Origin: Fibrobacter sp.
Lineage (GTDB): Bacteria; Fibrobacterota; Fibrobacteria; Fibrobacterales; Fibrobacteraceae
Direction of reading: 5' to 3'
Length of the DNA: 64,000 nucleotides
Assembly: GCF_017551775.1 (NCBI RefSeq)
Contig: NZ_JAFZKX010000006.1
Coordinates: 1-64,000, forward strand
Position numbers and translations under genes: made by a program. Below, in pieces: positions 1-8,882 of this stretch; position 1 is the stretch's first letter, and every line of letters starts with the position of its first letter. The notes beneath the pieces are model-generated. The model searched no databases. It worked only from the letters and a program-made list of their open reading frames with translations, and had not been told where the DNA came from.

Positions 1-564
1 GGTTTCCTGGTCGAGGCGGTGCGCGATGGTGGGCTTGAAGTCGAGGCCTTCGCGGCGGCCCCATTCCCAAAGGTATTCCACGAGGCTTTCACCGGGGCGC
101 GTTCCGGAACCGGGCTGGCTTGCAAGTCCCGAGGGCTTGTTCACGACGACGTAGTCTTCTGTCTGGATGACGATGTCGAGTTCCTTGACGCCCCAGCACG
201 ACTGCTTTTCTGCCGGAGAGAGCGCCTTGCCCCAGGTGGACTTGTTCTTCGCGAAACCGGATTTTGCTTGTGTTTCCTCGGTTACGGGGCGTTGCGGGGT
301 GTCCCCGCTAGAAGGGGTAGCGGATGCCGTGGCAGAAGCGAGGGGAACGCTTTCCCCTTCCACGCTCTTGAAGTTCTCGTAGATGCAGACGGTGTCGCCT
401 TCCTGGAGCATCTGGTTCGCCTTGCCGATGACTCCGTTCACTCGGACCTTTTTCTTGCGGATGACGGCGAAGAATACGGACAGGGATTCATCGGGGAATG
501 CCTTGCGCAGGAACCTGTCGAGGCGCATGTTGGCGAAGTTGCGGTCTATAACGCGAGTAATCAT
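1..564 (-). CDS. RluA-family pseudouridine synthase (partial, 3' end outside window)
   Basis: Isomerises uridine to pseudouridine in ribosomal or transfer RNA. The first ~60 residues (start ATG at 562-564) form an S4-type RNA-binding domain with the run RLDRFLRKAF and a KKVRVNG turn. A low-complexity linker rich in Ser, Thr and Ala follows, then the catalytic domain begins. Near the left edge the motif AHRLDQET is visible; this is the RluA signature HRLDxxTSG, and its Asp is the catalytic residue. The gene runs off the left edge, so the C-terminal half is not seen and RluC, RluD or another paralogue cannot be told apart. It is divergent from dgt, with 73 bases between the two starts. Confidence 0.85.
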   Translation of the reverse strand, partial: MITRVIDRNFANMRLDRFLRKAFPDESLSVFFAVIRKKKVRVNGVIGKANQMLQEGDTVCIYENFKSVEGESVPLASATASATPSSGDTPQRPVTEETQAKSGFAKNKSTWGKALSPAEKQSCWGVKELDIVIQTEDYVVVNKPSGLASQPGSGTRPGESLVEYLWEWGRREGLDFKPTIAHRLDQET

Positions 565-625
565 GGCGGCTTTTTAACTTTGGTTTTAAATGCAATTTAG
601 AAAAAAAAGAACGCACGCATTTATC

Positions 626-633
626 TATATTTG
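626..633 (+). promoter_or_regulatory. TATATTTG promoter element of dgt (predicted leaderless)
   Basis: An exact TAnnTTTG element, the -7 type promoter motif known from Bacteroidetes. It ends four bases before the dgt ATG at 638. Transcription from it would start at or next to the ATG, and there is no Shine-Dalgarno-like sequence in between. The transcription start itself is inferred. Confidence 0.5.
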
Positions 634-637
634 CATC

Positions 638-1945
638 ATGCTCAATTGGGAAACTCTTTTGTCGGCGACGCGGTATGGACATCCCGCCGACCCGGATCCG
701 AACCGCTCCGATTACCACAGGGATTACGACCGCATTGTTTTTTCGACGGCTTTCCGCAGGCTTGGCCGCAAGACGCAGGTTCACCCATTCTCCGTGAACG
801 ACCATGTGCACAGCCGCCTCACGCACAGCATCGAGGTTTCGAGCGTGGGCCGCAGCCTCGCGATTACGGTTTATCACCTGATAAAGAAGTACTTGCCCAA
901 GTATATCAATGAATACCAGTTCGGTACCATCGTGCAGTCCGCGTGCCTTGCGCACGATATCGGCAATCCGCCGTTCGGACATGCGGGGGAGGCCGCCATC
1001 CGCGAATGGTTCCGCAAGAACAGGAACAGCGACCCGCTCCGTGGCCTGAGCAACCGTGAAATGGCCGACTTCGAGAACTTCGACGGCAACGCGCAGGGGC
1101 ACCGCATCTTGAGCAAACTGGAATACCACTTCCTCGATGGCGGAATGCGCCTGACCTATGCGACTATCGGTTCGATGATCAAGTATCCGCAGCTCGCGAT
1201 GTACGGATGCCCGACGAGCCTTTTTTCGACGGAATACGATTTGTACGAGATGACGGCTGAGACGCTCGGTCTCCCGCAGATTGAGAAGGGCCGCTGGACG
1301 AGGCACCCGCTGGTCTACCTGATGGAGGCTGCCGACGATATCTGCTACTCCATTCTCGACGTGGAAGACGCCATCGAACTCGGGATCTTGAGTTACGGCG
1401 ACGTGCGCGACATGTTCAGCTACCTCTGTGGCCCCGATGTGGACGTGGACCACGAATACGAGGAAAACGGGCGCAATTTCCGCGACTTCCTGAGCAGCAT
1501 CCGCGGGAAGGCTATCCAGAACCTGATTGACGATGTCGCCGTCGTGTTCGTGAAGCATTACGAAGAGATTATGAACGGCACGCTGGACAAGCACCTGATG
1601 GACCTCTCGAATTCGAGCCCGATGTGGGGAATCCGCATCGGCAAGCGCCTCGGGAAGGAACGCATTTACCCGGACCGCCGCAAGACGGAACTCGAAGTGG
1701 GTAGCTACACGACGCTTGCGACCGTGCTCGACGCCTTCATCAACGGTGTCTACGACTACCGCCAGAACGGCAAGAATTCGTACCGTGCCGACCGAATCGT
1801 GCGCCTTATCGGGCAGGCTAAAATCGGGCAGAGCGTTTCCGCGGCCGAGGCCTACCACCAGGTGCTCGATTTCGTGAGCGGCATGACCGACAACTACGCG
1901 ACGTATCTGGCGCGCCAGATTGGCGGCCTCGCTATGGGCGTTTGA
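638..1945 (+). CDS. dgt: Deoxyguanosinetriphosphate triphosphohydrolase-like protein
   Basis: A dNTP triphosphohydrolase of the HD superfamily, which splits dGTP or other dNTPs to a deoxynucleoside and tripolyphosphate. The 435-residue product has the HD metal-site residues in the expected order: the RLTHSIEVSSVGRSLA segment, the central CLAHDIGNPPFGHAGE motif, and a downstream EAADDICYSILDVEDA helix with the later Asp ligand. Early residues STAFRRLGRKTQVHP match the conserved N-terminal block of this family. An in-frame start 48 bases upstream exists, but it lies across the promoter element, so the ATG at 638 is preferred. Its TGA overlaps the next gene's ATG by one base, so the two are probably translationally coupled. 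Confidence 0.92.
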   Translation: MLNWETLLSATRYGHPADPDPNRSDYHRDYDRIVFSTAFRRLGRKTQVHPFSVNDHVHSRLTHSIEVSSVGRSLAITVYHLIKKYLPKYINEYQFGTIVQSACLAHDIGNPPFGHAGEAAIREWFRKNRNSDPLRGLSNREMADFENFDGNAQGHRILSKLEYHFLDGGMRLTYATIGSMIKYPQLAMYGCPTSLFSTEYDLYEMTAETLGLPQIEKGRWTRHPLVYLMEAADDICYSILDVEDAIELGILSYGDVRDMFSYLCGPDVDVDHEYEENGRNFRDFLSSIRGKAIQNLIDDVAVVFVKHYEEIMNGTLDKHLMDLSNSSPMWGIRIGKRLGKERIYPDRRKTELEVGSYTTLATVLDAFINGVYDYRQNGKNSYRADRIVRLIGQAKIGQSVSAAEAYHQVLDFVSGMTDNYATYLARQIGGLAMGV

Positions 1946-2634
1946 TGGTCTGGCTCTTCGATTACGACCTTACGTTGTACGGGGAAGAGGAACGCTTTGT
2001 CCTCGATTCGCTCGACAGGCGCATCGCTCTTTTCGTGCAGAAGACCGTGGGCGGGGATTTTGAAAATGCGACGCGAATCCGCAAGGAATACCTGGTGCGG
2101 TTCGGCACGACGCTTTCGGGCCTCATGGCGATGAACGGCACCGACCCGGACGATTTTTTCGACTTCATTCACGAACCGGAACACTTGATTTACCCCAAGG
2201 AGGCTCCGGAAAAGCTCGCGCTGTTGCTGGGCTTGAAGGGACCGCGCTTCGTGTTTACCAACGGGCGTCATGACTGGAGCGAAGCGGGCATGGCCCACAT
2301 GGGAATCGATTCCGCGATAGACGGCGTGTTCGACCTGAAGATGCTCGGCTGGGAAGGCAAACCGCACGATAGCGCGTACGTGAAGATGGAACGCTGGCTG
2401 GAACGCGTTTTGCCGGAAAAGGGATGGGCGATGCCCGCGAACCCGAGCGAAATCGTGCTGCTCGAGGATTCCCTGCGCAACCTGGAACCCGCGCATGCCC
2501 GCGGCTGGACCACCATTCTCGTAAACCCGAACGTCGAAGCCCCCGCCTGGGTGGACTTCCATATCCCGCATCTGATGAATTTGCCCGATATTCTCCCCGA
2601 GGTGACTTCCCGAGCGGGTTGTGCGCATCGGTAA
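1945..2634 (+). CDS. HAD-family hydrolase, probable pyrimidine 5'-nucleotidase
   Basis: A haloacid dehalogenase-superfamily phosphatase of 229 residues. Motif I is FDYDLTLYG near the N-terminus (nucleophile Asp and second Asp two residues on), motif II is the FTNG segment around residue 95, and the acidic motif appears as LLEDSLRNLEPAHARGW near residue 175. The DLTLY variant of motif I and the LEDSxxN variant of the last motif are typical of the yeast Sdt1/Phm8-like pyrimidine 5'-nucleotidases, so hydrolysis of UMP/CMP or a related nucleotide is likely. It overlaps the dgt stop (TGATG), which suggests a joint role in nucleotide-pool control. An in-frame TTG one codon earlier is less likely. 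Confidence 0.75.
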   Translation: MVWLFDYDLTLYGEEERFVLDSLDRRIALFVQKTVGGDFENATRIRKEYLVRFGTTLSGLMAMNGTDPDDFFDFIHEPEHLIYPKEAPEKLALLLGLKGPRFVFTNGRHDWSEAGMAHMGIDSAIDGVFDLKMLGWEGKPHDSAYVKMERWLERVLPEKGWAMPANPSEIVLLEDSLRNLEPAHARGWTTILVNPNVEAPAWVDFHIPHLMNLPDILPEVTSRAGCAHR

Positions 2635-2669
2635 ATCTTTACTTTATATTTTTTGTATTTTATACCTCG

Positions 2670-3788
2670 ATGAAACGTACTATACATACTGCATTTTTTT
2701 TGGCGCTCGGTTTCTTTTTTGTATCGCTTTCGTGGTCGTTCCCCGCTCCGGCTGCACGAAACGGTTTCAACAACATGAATGTTACGACGGAGTATTCCGA
2801 ACTCCTGAAGGAGAAGAATGCCCGTAACGATTCCTTGCTCCCGGCGCTCGATGGCGACAAGGCATTTGCCGAAGTGCTCCGCCTGAATCCGAATTTCTGG
2901 AGTCTTGGTAGCGCGATGGAAAAGGAAGGCTCCCTTGTCACCAAGCTCAATGCGCAGATCGTGTTTATCGATGGTATCCGCGAGGATCCTTTCTGTGAAC
3001 TGGTGAAGGGCTCCAAGAGCGACGCTTCCACATGGAACGTGCGTATCGGTGTCGACTTCGTTTCGGGCGGCTCGAATACGGTACATATCCACGTGCAGCA
3101 GTGCCTCGACTACGTGCGTGACCAGCTGGGCTATGCCATCAAGCAGGGCGACAAGATTATCGTCATCCCGCCGAAGAAGGTGCTCGACAAGCTCCGTGAA
3201 AGCGAAATTCCCGATGCCATCGACCTCGACATGCAGCAGACGCTCTTGAAGGCGCACGAGGAAGTGGAACTCGACGGCAAGTGCCCCAAGAATATCGAGG
3301 CCTACATCATCCTGATGAATGTCTACAATCAGGTGAAAGACAAGAAGATGGATTATGTCGTCATCAACGACCAGCTGAACAAGCAGCGCAACGGCGGAAG
3401 CCGCGTGCAGAGTTGTGCCTTTAGTCGCGAGTGGAATAAACGCTACCAGGAAAGCGCGAGTTTTGAATGCGATATCGATAATGACCGTTGCCTGTACCGC
3501 CAAGAAAACGACGGCAATTCGCAGTGGCAGATCAATTACGAGCAGGACCGTTTCGAGTACATCAACAAGAAGTTCCTTTTCTTCAATCTCAATCCCAAGA
3601 GCATCCACAAGGGCGGTTCCATGCTGGATTTGCGCCTGATCCGCCTTTCGACCAAGCTCTACCTGGAAGCCTACATCAACTTGAAGGGCGAACCTGTGAC
3701 GCTCGGGCTCATCATTGTTCCGGGCGACAAGACCATCGAGGATTACGATGACGGGAGTGACGAGGATGAAGGCGTGATGATGGAATAG
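2670..3788 (+). CDS. Exported protein of unknown function with acidic C-terminus
   Basis: I do not recognise this family. The 372-residue product starts with a signal peptide (MKRT, then a hydrophobic stretch ending near SFPAPAA), so it is exported to the periplasm or beyond. The mature part is mixed alpha/beta in appearance with four or five scattered cysteines. The last ~15 residues are dominated by Asp and Glu. The start chosen is the ATG at 2670, because the longer frame upstream lies inside the HAD gene. A TATATTTT stretch about 20 bases before the start resembles the local promoter element. It stands alone between the nucleotidase and a lipoprotein gene. Confidence 0.6.
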   Translation: MKRTIHTAFFLALGFFFVSLSWSFPAPAARNGFNNMNVTTEYSELLKEKNARNDSLLPALDGDKAFAEVLRLNPNFWSLGSAMEKEGSLVTKLNAQIVFIDGIREDPFCELVKGSKSDASTWNVRIGVDFVSGGSNTVHIHVQQCLDYVRDQLGYAIKQGDKIIVIPPKKVLDKLRESEIPDAIDLDMQQTLLKAHEEVELDGKCPKNIEAYIILMNVYNQVKDKKMDYVVINDQLNKQRNGGSRVQSCAFSREWNKRYQESASFECDIDNDRCLYRQENDGNSQWQINYEQDRFEYINKKFLFFNLNPKSIHKGGSMLDLRLIRLSTKLYLEAYINLKGEPVTLGLIIVPGDKTIEDYDDGSDEDEGVMME

Positions 3789-3863
3789 CGGAAAAATACG
3801 TTGCATTTTTTTCCGCATGAGTATATATTTAGGGTAAATGATAAATTAAGAGAGGGGGAAACC

Positions 3864-4799
3864 ATGAAACAAAAATTTTTTGTATTCGCTGTGGCTGCGT
3901 TTATGCTTGCCGCATGTTCGGACGATTCTTCAATCCAGTCGAGCACGGATAAGACATCCAAGGTTTCGACTTCGTGCAAGTTTGACGACTCCTGGTTCGA
4001 AGAAGCCTCTGCAAACGGTGGCTTTGCCTTGAAGAAAATGGTCTATGAGGAATCGGCGGGCGAGCGGGAGCCGGAACGTAGTTTCTATGTTGTGGACCAG
4101 GGCGATTCCGTCCTTTTCTCGGTCACTGGAATTGTCGATGCTTGCAACAAGATTGTTCGTGATATAGGCATGCGCATGGAGGGCGATACGCTCTACGCGA
4201 CCCTAAACTATGAGCCGGATGTGGCGACAGATTGCCTCTGTTTTTGGGTGGACATGTCGTTTACGGCAGCAAAAAAGTACGGATCAGCGAAGACGCTGGT
4301 CATTGGGAACGAGGTTTTCCCGTTGCATGAACTGTCTGAAACGACGAACGAATCCTTGGCGATTCCTCCGGAAGAAAACGTAACGTCGGGGAAGGCTGTT
4401 TTCAAAGGCAGTTCGTGCGAGTTTGATGAAACCTTGCTTGAAAGGGCAGGTGCGGGCAAGTCCCTAAAGAAGACTTCCTCTGAGGAAAAGTTTGGCGAAA
4501 AGGCTCAGAATCGCACTTTTTATGTCGAAGAGTCCGAAAGTTCTGCGGAAGTGTTCGTTACGGGCCTTGTCAGTGCGTGCAATAAGGTTATCCGTAGTGT
4601 CAGCGTGCGCGTCGAGGGCGATACGCTCTATGCAACCGTTGGCTATATGCCGGATACCGAAACCTTGTGCATGTGCACCTGGGTAGATTTGTCGTTTACT
4701 GTCGACAAGGAACTATTGGGCGGTTCCGTAAAGACCTTGGTCATAGGCGAAGAGGTATTCCCGTACCGCGAAAAGGCTGAATCTTCTTCGGAAGAGTGA
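3864..4799 (+). CDS. Lipoprotein with two tandem four-cysteine domains
   Basis: A 311-residue lipoprotein: the signal peptide ends in the lipobox LAAC, so Cys is lipidated and the protein is membrane anchored. The mature part is an internal duplication of about 120 residues. Each copy has a Cys-x-Phe-Asp start, an ACNK segment after a VTG strand, the string EGDTLYAT, a CxC-x-WVD segment, and ends with KTLVIGxEVFP. Each copy therefore keeps four cysteines at matching places, fit for two disulphides. The pattern slightly recalls NigD-like domains of Bacteroidetes, but this is only a resemblance. Start at 3864 follows a GAGAGGGGG ribosome site. Function unknown. Confidence 0.65.
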   Translation: MKQKFFVFAVAAFMLAACSDDSSIQSSTDKTSKVSTSCKFDDSWFEEASANGGFALKKMVYEESAGEREPERSFYVVDQGDSVLFSVTGIVDACNKIVRDIGMRMEGDTLYATLNYEPDVATDCLCFWVDMSFTAAKKYGSAKTLVIGNEVFPLHELSETTNESLAIPPEENVTSGKAVFKGSSCEFDETLLERAGAGKSLKKTSSEEKFGEKAQNRTFYVEESESSAEVFVTGLVSACNKVIRSVSVRVEGDTLYATVGYMPDTETLCMCTWVDLSFTVDKELLGGSVKTLVIGEEVFPYREKAESSSEE

Positions 4800-4894
4800 G
4801 TTTGGGCTTTTTTTACGAAAAAACTGCGTTTTTTGCGGTATATTCTGCATTTTTTATAGTATATTTATTAAAGAATGAATTTCAAGGAGAATGA

Positions 4895-5710
4895 ATGAAA
4901 AAGTTTGTCAAGGCGTCTCTTGTTGCGGCCATGCTTGCCGCTCCTGTTATGGCTGATGAACAGTTCGGTGGTATCGGTGTTACGATTTACCAGGTGCCTG
5001 CTGGCGTGTTCGTTGCCGAAGTGATTCCCGGTGGTCCCGCTTCTGAAACCAAGATTAAGAGTGGTGACGTTATTGTCGCTGTGGACGGTGTTTCCCTGAA
5101 GGGCAAGACCATCGATTTTTCGAAGGAACAGATTCGCGGCCAGATTGATAAGCCGGTCGAACTCACGTACGTGAGCGAGGGCGATACGCTCTCCGCTGTC
5201 GTGCGTCGCACATCCATGCTTGTCAAGGATTTCAACGCCGAGGATGTCGCTGCCTGGTATGGCGACAAGGATGAATTCAATGCCCAGGAGCTTGAAACGT
5301 TTGCCAGCGGAAGCGAGACCGACAAGCAGCTGCTTGCCGTGTTGAGCCGCGGTTCTGTCGTCGCGGGCGATGCCGAGAAGGTTTCCGCAAGCAACCTGAA
5401 CGGCGTGTTCGTGAAGAAGGCCGAAGTTGTCGCCCCGAAGGTGAATTCGAACAAGGGTGTCAAGTCTAACGGCGCCGTGCTGAAGGGCTTCAGCCGCAAT
5501 TCTATCGCCTTTACGCTCAAGACTGCGGGCACGACTGTCGTGAAGGTCTCCGACCCGAACGGTGAAGTGGTCGCGACTGTGCGTGTGGATAATGCTCCGG
5601 CCGGATTCAACTCCGTTGCTTGGAACTCCGAGAACATCCCGAGCGGCCGCTACATGGTCAGCATCGAGCAGTCCTTCGGCATCTCCGGCAAGTTTGCAGT
5701 GTTGAAGTAA
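4895..5710 (+). CDS. Exported PDZ-domain protein with FlgD-Ig/T9SS-like C-terminal domain
   Basis: A 271-residue secreted protein. Residues 1-20 are a signal peptide ending in VMA. Residues ~25-110 form a PDZ domain with the GGPASETKIKSGDVIVAVDG core typical of HtrA and Ctp proteins, but no protease domain follows. The middle is polar. The last ~80 residues form a beta-sandwich of the FlgD immunoglobulin-like type, with the pattern FTLKTAGTTVVKVSDPNGEV and a GRYMVSI strand before a short C-terminal FAVLK. Such domains at the extreme C-terminus often act as type IX secretion signals in Bacteroidetes and Fibrobacter. Surface localisation by T9SS is an inference; the PDZ call is firm. Confidence 0.75.
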   Translation: MKKFVKASLVAAMLAAPVMADEQFGGIGVTIYQVPAGVFVAEVIPGGPASETKIKSGDVIVAVDGVSLKGKTIDFSKEQIRGQIDKPVELTYVSEGDTLSAVVRRTSMLVKDFNAEDVAAWYGDKDEFNAQELETFASGSETDKQLLAVLSRGSVVAGDAEKVSASNLNGVFVKKAEVVAPKVNSNKGVKSNGAVLKGFSRNSIAFTLKTAGTTVVKVSDPNGEVVATVRVDNAPAGFNSVAWNSENIPSGRYMVSIEQSFGISGKFAVLK

Positions 5711-5752
5711 TAAGCAACACCAGTAATAAGCAACAATAAATTCTTAATTGAA

Positions 5753-5777
5753 AGGCCTCGCAAAAAGCGGGGTTTTT
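5753..5777 (+). terminator. Rho-independent terminator after the PDZ gene
   Basis: A six-pair GC-rich stem (CCTCGC with GCGGGG, one G-U pair) around an AAAAA loop is followed by TTTTTCTTTT. It lies between the PDZ gene and the lptD promoter. Confidence 0.7.
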
Positions 5778-5826
5778 CTTTTGATATTTTAACCAAAAAA
5801 TGGCGGGCTTCCGAATAGAATATTCC

Positions 5827-5834
5827 TATATTTG
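5827..5834 (+). promoter_or_regulatory. TATATTTG promoter element of lptD (predicted leaderless GTG start)
   Basis: An exact TAnnTTTG element ending seven bases before the GTG at 5842 that fits the signal peptide of LptD. The in-frame ATG at 5800 lies upstream of this element and would put the promoter inside the gene, which supports the GTG start. Confidence 0.5.
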
Positions 5835-5841
5835 CTCGCAC

Positions 5842-8304
5842 GTGATTTTATTTAGAACCCATAGTCTGCTGTGGGCCGTTTTGCTTTTTGCAACAGCGGT
5901 CTTTGCTCCTGCTGCCTTTGCGCAGGACATGACCCGCTTTGAACTCGAGGAGCGCGAACAGGTCGAGGAAGACACGACCGAGGTCGACTGGATGAACGAC
6001 ACGACGGGAACGGACACCATCGAGTATCACGCTGTCGATCTGGTGTACGACGTGGAAAAGGAAACGTTCAACCTGAACAACAACGCGCAGCTCAAGTACC
6101 GTACCGCGACGCTCGATGCGGATACCATCTGGTTCGACCAGAGGAACAGCGTGCTTGTCGCGGGTGGCGGGCCTATCCTTCGCGAGACGAAGAACCCCTC
6201 GCTTTCGGGAATGCGTCTCAAGTACAACATGAAAAGCCGCATCGGCGAAATCTATTATGCGACCACCTACCAGGACAACCAGCAGTTGAACGGTATGGAG
6301 GTGCGCCGCCTGCCCGACCAGAGAATTCAGATTGCCCGCGGTGATTTCAGTACGTGTAACGATTCTACGCACCAGCATTTTTTCTTCTACGGACGCCGCA
6401 TGGTGGTGAAGCCGAAGGAGACCATCACGGCCAGGCCTGTCGTGCTGAATATCGCCGATGTTCCCGTTGCGGTTCTCCCGATGATCGTTGCTCCCTTGAA
6501 GAGCGGGCGCAAGTCGGGTCTCCTCACTCCCAAGTTCGGTGGCGACCAGGTGCAGGGTTACTACTTGCGCAATCTCGGCTTCTACTACGCGCCGAACGAC
6601 TACTGGGATGCGACCATCAGCGGTGACATTATCGAAGGCGACGAGGCGCGGTTCGAACGTTCGACTTTGACGGGGCAGGTGCGGTACAACAAGCGCTATA
6701 TGCTCGATGGAAACTTGAAGTATACGGCGTACCTCAATGAATTTGATTTCAGCAACAGCGGCTACGACATTACGTTCTCGCACAACCAGAACTTGACGCC
6801 CGACAGGAAGCATACGTTGAGCGGTACGGGTTCGTTCGTGAGCGACCAGAGCGTGCGCAAGGACAATGCGCTCGATGCGGAGACGATCCTCAACCAGCAG
6901 GCGAACGCGTCGCTCACTTACTCGGGCAAGTTCGGTACGAACAAGAGCCTTACGGTGAAGGCGAGTCAGGACCATAACTTGGTGACCGGATTTATCCGCC
7001 GCCAGTTGCCCGATATCCGCTTCAATATGAGCGGTCCGCTCTTTGATTTCGAGACCAGCGACGACGAAGTCGCGGCTGCCGACGGCTCGTTCTTCTCGTA
7101 CCTGAAGAAACTCAACTACAGCTTCTCGAACCATTTCAATTACGAGATGGAAGAAGGCCGCGATACCACGCTCGACATGGATACGACCGCGAAGTACGTG
7201 GGTTACACCGGTACGTATTCTCTAGACTATTCGGGCTCCCTGTTCAACGTCATCAATATCACGCCGCGTGCGACGTGGAGCGGTTTCTGGACCGGGCAGT
7301 CGTGGATTAATCCCGAAGATTCGAGCAAGTACTGGAAGCGCCGCACGAGCCTCGACCCGGAGCACAACACCTACGGTGAGTTCGCGTACAACCACAACTA
7401 CAGCCTCACCGCCGACACCAAGCTTTACGGTATCTGGGTCCCGGAAATCGGGCGCTTCACGGGCCTGCGCCACATCCTTTCCCCGAGCGTGTCGTACACG
7501 TATGCGCCCGAGATTGACACGGTGAAGTATTTCGCGCCGCACCCGCATTTGGGGCAGTCCCCGTACCAGAGGGAACAGCAGACCGTCGGGTTCTCCCTGG
7601 GCAATGACCTGGACTTGAAGTACCTGAAGGTGGTGGGCCACAAGCCCGATTCCGCGAAGGGCGATACCTCGAAGGCGGTAGAAGACCAGTACGGCAACCG
7701 GAGACTCCTCACCACGCGTCACAGCGTTTCGTACAACTTTGCGGCGGATTCCCTTAATTTCTCGGACATCAGCTCGACCTTCGGTTTGCAGATTTTGCCG
7801 GATTACCTTTTCACTATCACGACGCGCCACAGCATGTACCACAAGTATTCCATGGAACCCAACAAGGTGCGGTTCCCGGAACTCACGTACTGGGGCTATG
7901 ACTTCAGCCGCAGTTTCCACTGGAGCGGAACGTTCAATGCGGGGCTTCCATCGCAGATGGGCAAGTACGAGATGCGCAAGTGGTCACTGGGCTTGAGCTA
8001 CCGCTATTCGTTCTCCAGCACGCGAGTGGGCAAGGACCTGTTCCAAGACAACATAAGCCATTCGACTTCCATTACGGCGTCGTTCCAACCGACGGTGAAC
8101 TGGGAAGTTTCGTACAGTACGCAGTACGATTACAACGAAGGAAAGTTTGTTACACACAAATTCACTTTCAACAGGACCCTGCATTGCTGGCAGCTTGATT
8201 TTACATGGACACCGACCGGGCCTGCCGCGGGTTGGTCGTTCGCTCTCTACGTGAGAGACCTGCCCGATATCAAGCTCAATGCCGGAAGCACGGAAACGAA
8301 GTAA
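5842..8304 (+). CDS. lptD: LPS-assembly outer membrane protein LptD (OstA)
   Basis: The outer-membrane translocon that inserts lipopolysaccharide into the outer leaflet. The product is 820 residues from the GTG start. Residues 1-28 are a signal peptide (hydrophobic core LLWAVLLFATAVFAPAAFA). Residues ~65-220 form the OstA/LptA-like beta-jellyroll with DADTIWFDQ, a GGGP turn and CND as in the N-terminal domain of LptD. The rest alternates aromatic and polar residues as expected of a 26-strand barrel, with KSGLLTPKFG at the jellyroll-barrel junction, a segment well conserved in LptD. It heads a run with maf, rodZ and hisB, only five bases from maf. The usual paired cysteines of E. coli LptD are not obvious. 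Confidence 0.88.
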   Translation: MILFRTHSLLWAVLLFATAVFAPAAFAQDMTRFELEEREQVEEDTTEVDWMNDTTGTDTIEYHAVDLVYDVEKETFNLNNNAQLKYRTATLDADTIWFDQRNSVLVAGGGPILRETKNPSLSGMRLKYNMKSRIGEIYYATTYQDNQQLNGMEVRRLPDQRIQIARGDFSTCNDSTHQHFFFYGRRMVVKPKETITARPVVLNIADVPVAVLPMIVAPLKSGRKSGLLTPKFGGDQVQGYYLRNLGFYYAPNDYWDATISGDIIEGDEARFERSTLTGQVRYNKRYMLDGNLKYTAYLNEFDFSNSGYDITFSHNQNLTPDRKHTLSGTGSFVSDQSVRKDNALDAETILNQQANASLTYSGKFGTNKSLTVKASQDHNLVTGFIRRQLPDIRFNMSGPLFDFETSDDEVAAADGSFFSYLKKLNYSFSNHFNYEMEEGRDTTLDMDTTAKYVGYTGTYSLDYSGSLFNVINITPRATWSGFWTGQSWINPEDSSKYWKRRTSLDPEHNTYGEFAYNHNYSLTADTKLYGIWVPEIGRFTGLRHILSPSVSYTYAPEIDTVKYFAPHPHLGQSPYQREQQTVGFSLGNDLDLKYLKVVGHKPDSAKGDTSKAVEDQYGNRRLLTTRHSVSYNFAADSLNFSDISSTFGLQILPDYLFTITTRHSMYHKYSMEPNKVRFPELTYWGYDFSRSFHWSGTFNAGLPSQMGKYEMRKWSLGLSYRYSFSSTRVGKDLFQDNISHSTSITASFQPTVNWEVSYSTQYDYNEGKFVTHKFTFNRTLHCWQLDFTWTPTGPAAGWSFALYVRDLPDIKLNAGSTETK

Positions 8305-8309
8305 TACAG

Positions 8310-8882
8310 ATGATTACGAACAAAGTAATATTGGCGAGTGGTTCGCCGAGACGCCGAGAGATTTTGACACAGATAGGGGTGGATTTCGAGGTGGTGGTCT
8401 CCAACGAGGAGGAGTGCCCCAAGAGCTCAAATCCGCTCGATTTCCCCCGCGAGAACGCCGCCATGAAGGCCCTCGCGGTCTCGAAAATGCGACCGGGGGC
8501 CTACGTCCTCGGGTTCGATACCCTCGTTTTCCTGGATGGGAAGCCCTTGGGCAAGCCCAAAACGCCCGAAGAAGCCCTCGAAATGTTACAAAAACTGAAT
8601 GGAAAAACTCACAAAGTTATTACGGGCGTGGCAATCGCGAAAGATGCGCAAGTCGTTGATACTCAACAAGAAGAAACACGGGTACTTTTTAGAGAGAACA
8701 CCTTACATGAGCTAAAAGATTATGTAAATTCTAAAGACCCGATGGATAAGGCGGGCGCTTACGGAATCCAGACCCGCGGGGCGCGCCTCATCAAATCGAT
8801 TTCTGGATGTTACTACAACGTGGTGGGTTTGCCAGTGGCCCTTACGTTAGAGATGCTGGCAAGGCAAGAGGTTGAGGTATGA
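8310..8882 (+). CDS. maf: Maf-family nucleoside triphosphate pyrophosphatase
   Basis: Hydrolyses non-canonical or modified nucleoside triphosphates (dTTP/UTP-type or m7GTP-type substrates) to the monophosphate and pyrophosphate. The 190-residue product begins with the family signature ILASGSPRRREIL, followed by the Glu/Cys segment, the central GFDTLVFLDGKPLGKPKTPEEA block with the catalytic Asp, the HKVITGVA strand, and the DKAGAYGIQ motif. A frame extending upstream to 8205 overlaps lptD and is not used. The 3' half is more AT-rich than its neighbours. The stop overlaps rodZ in an ATGA junction. Confidence 0.9.
   Translation: MITNKVILASGSPRRREILTQIGVDFEVVVSNEEECPKSSNPLDFPRENAAMKALAVSKMRPGAYVLGFDTLVFLDGKPLGKPKTPEEALEMLQKLNGKTHKVITGVAIAKDAQVVDTQQEETRVLFRENTLHELKDYVNSKDPMDKAGAYGIQTRGARLIKSISGCYYNVVGLPVALTLEMLARQEVEV

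Noticed and set aside
488-1858. Antisense open frame of 456 codons over dgt
   Set aside because: Covers dgt and the start of the pseudouridine synthase; no domain; dgt has all HD motifs.
5800-5841. ATG at 5800 as the lptD start
   Set aside because: It would place the promoter element inside the gene and add 14 residues before a clear signal peptide that begins at the GTG.
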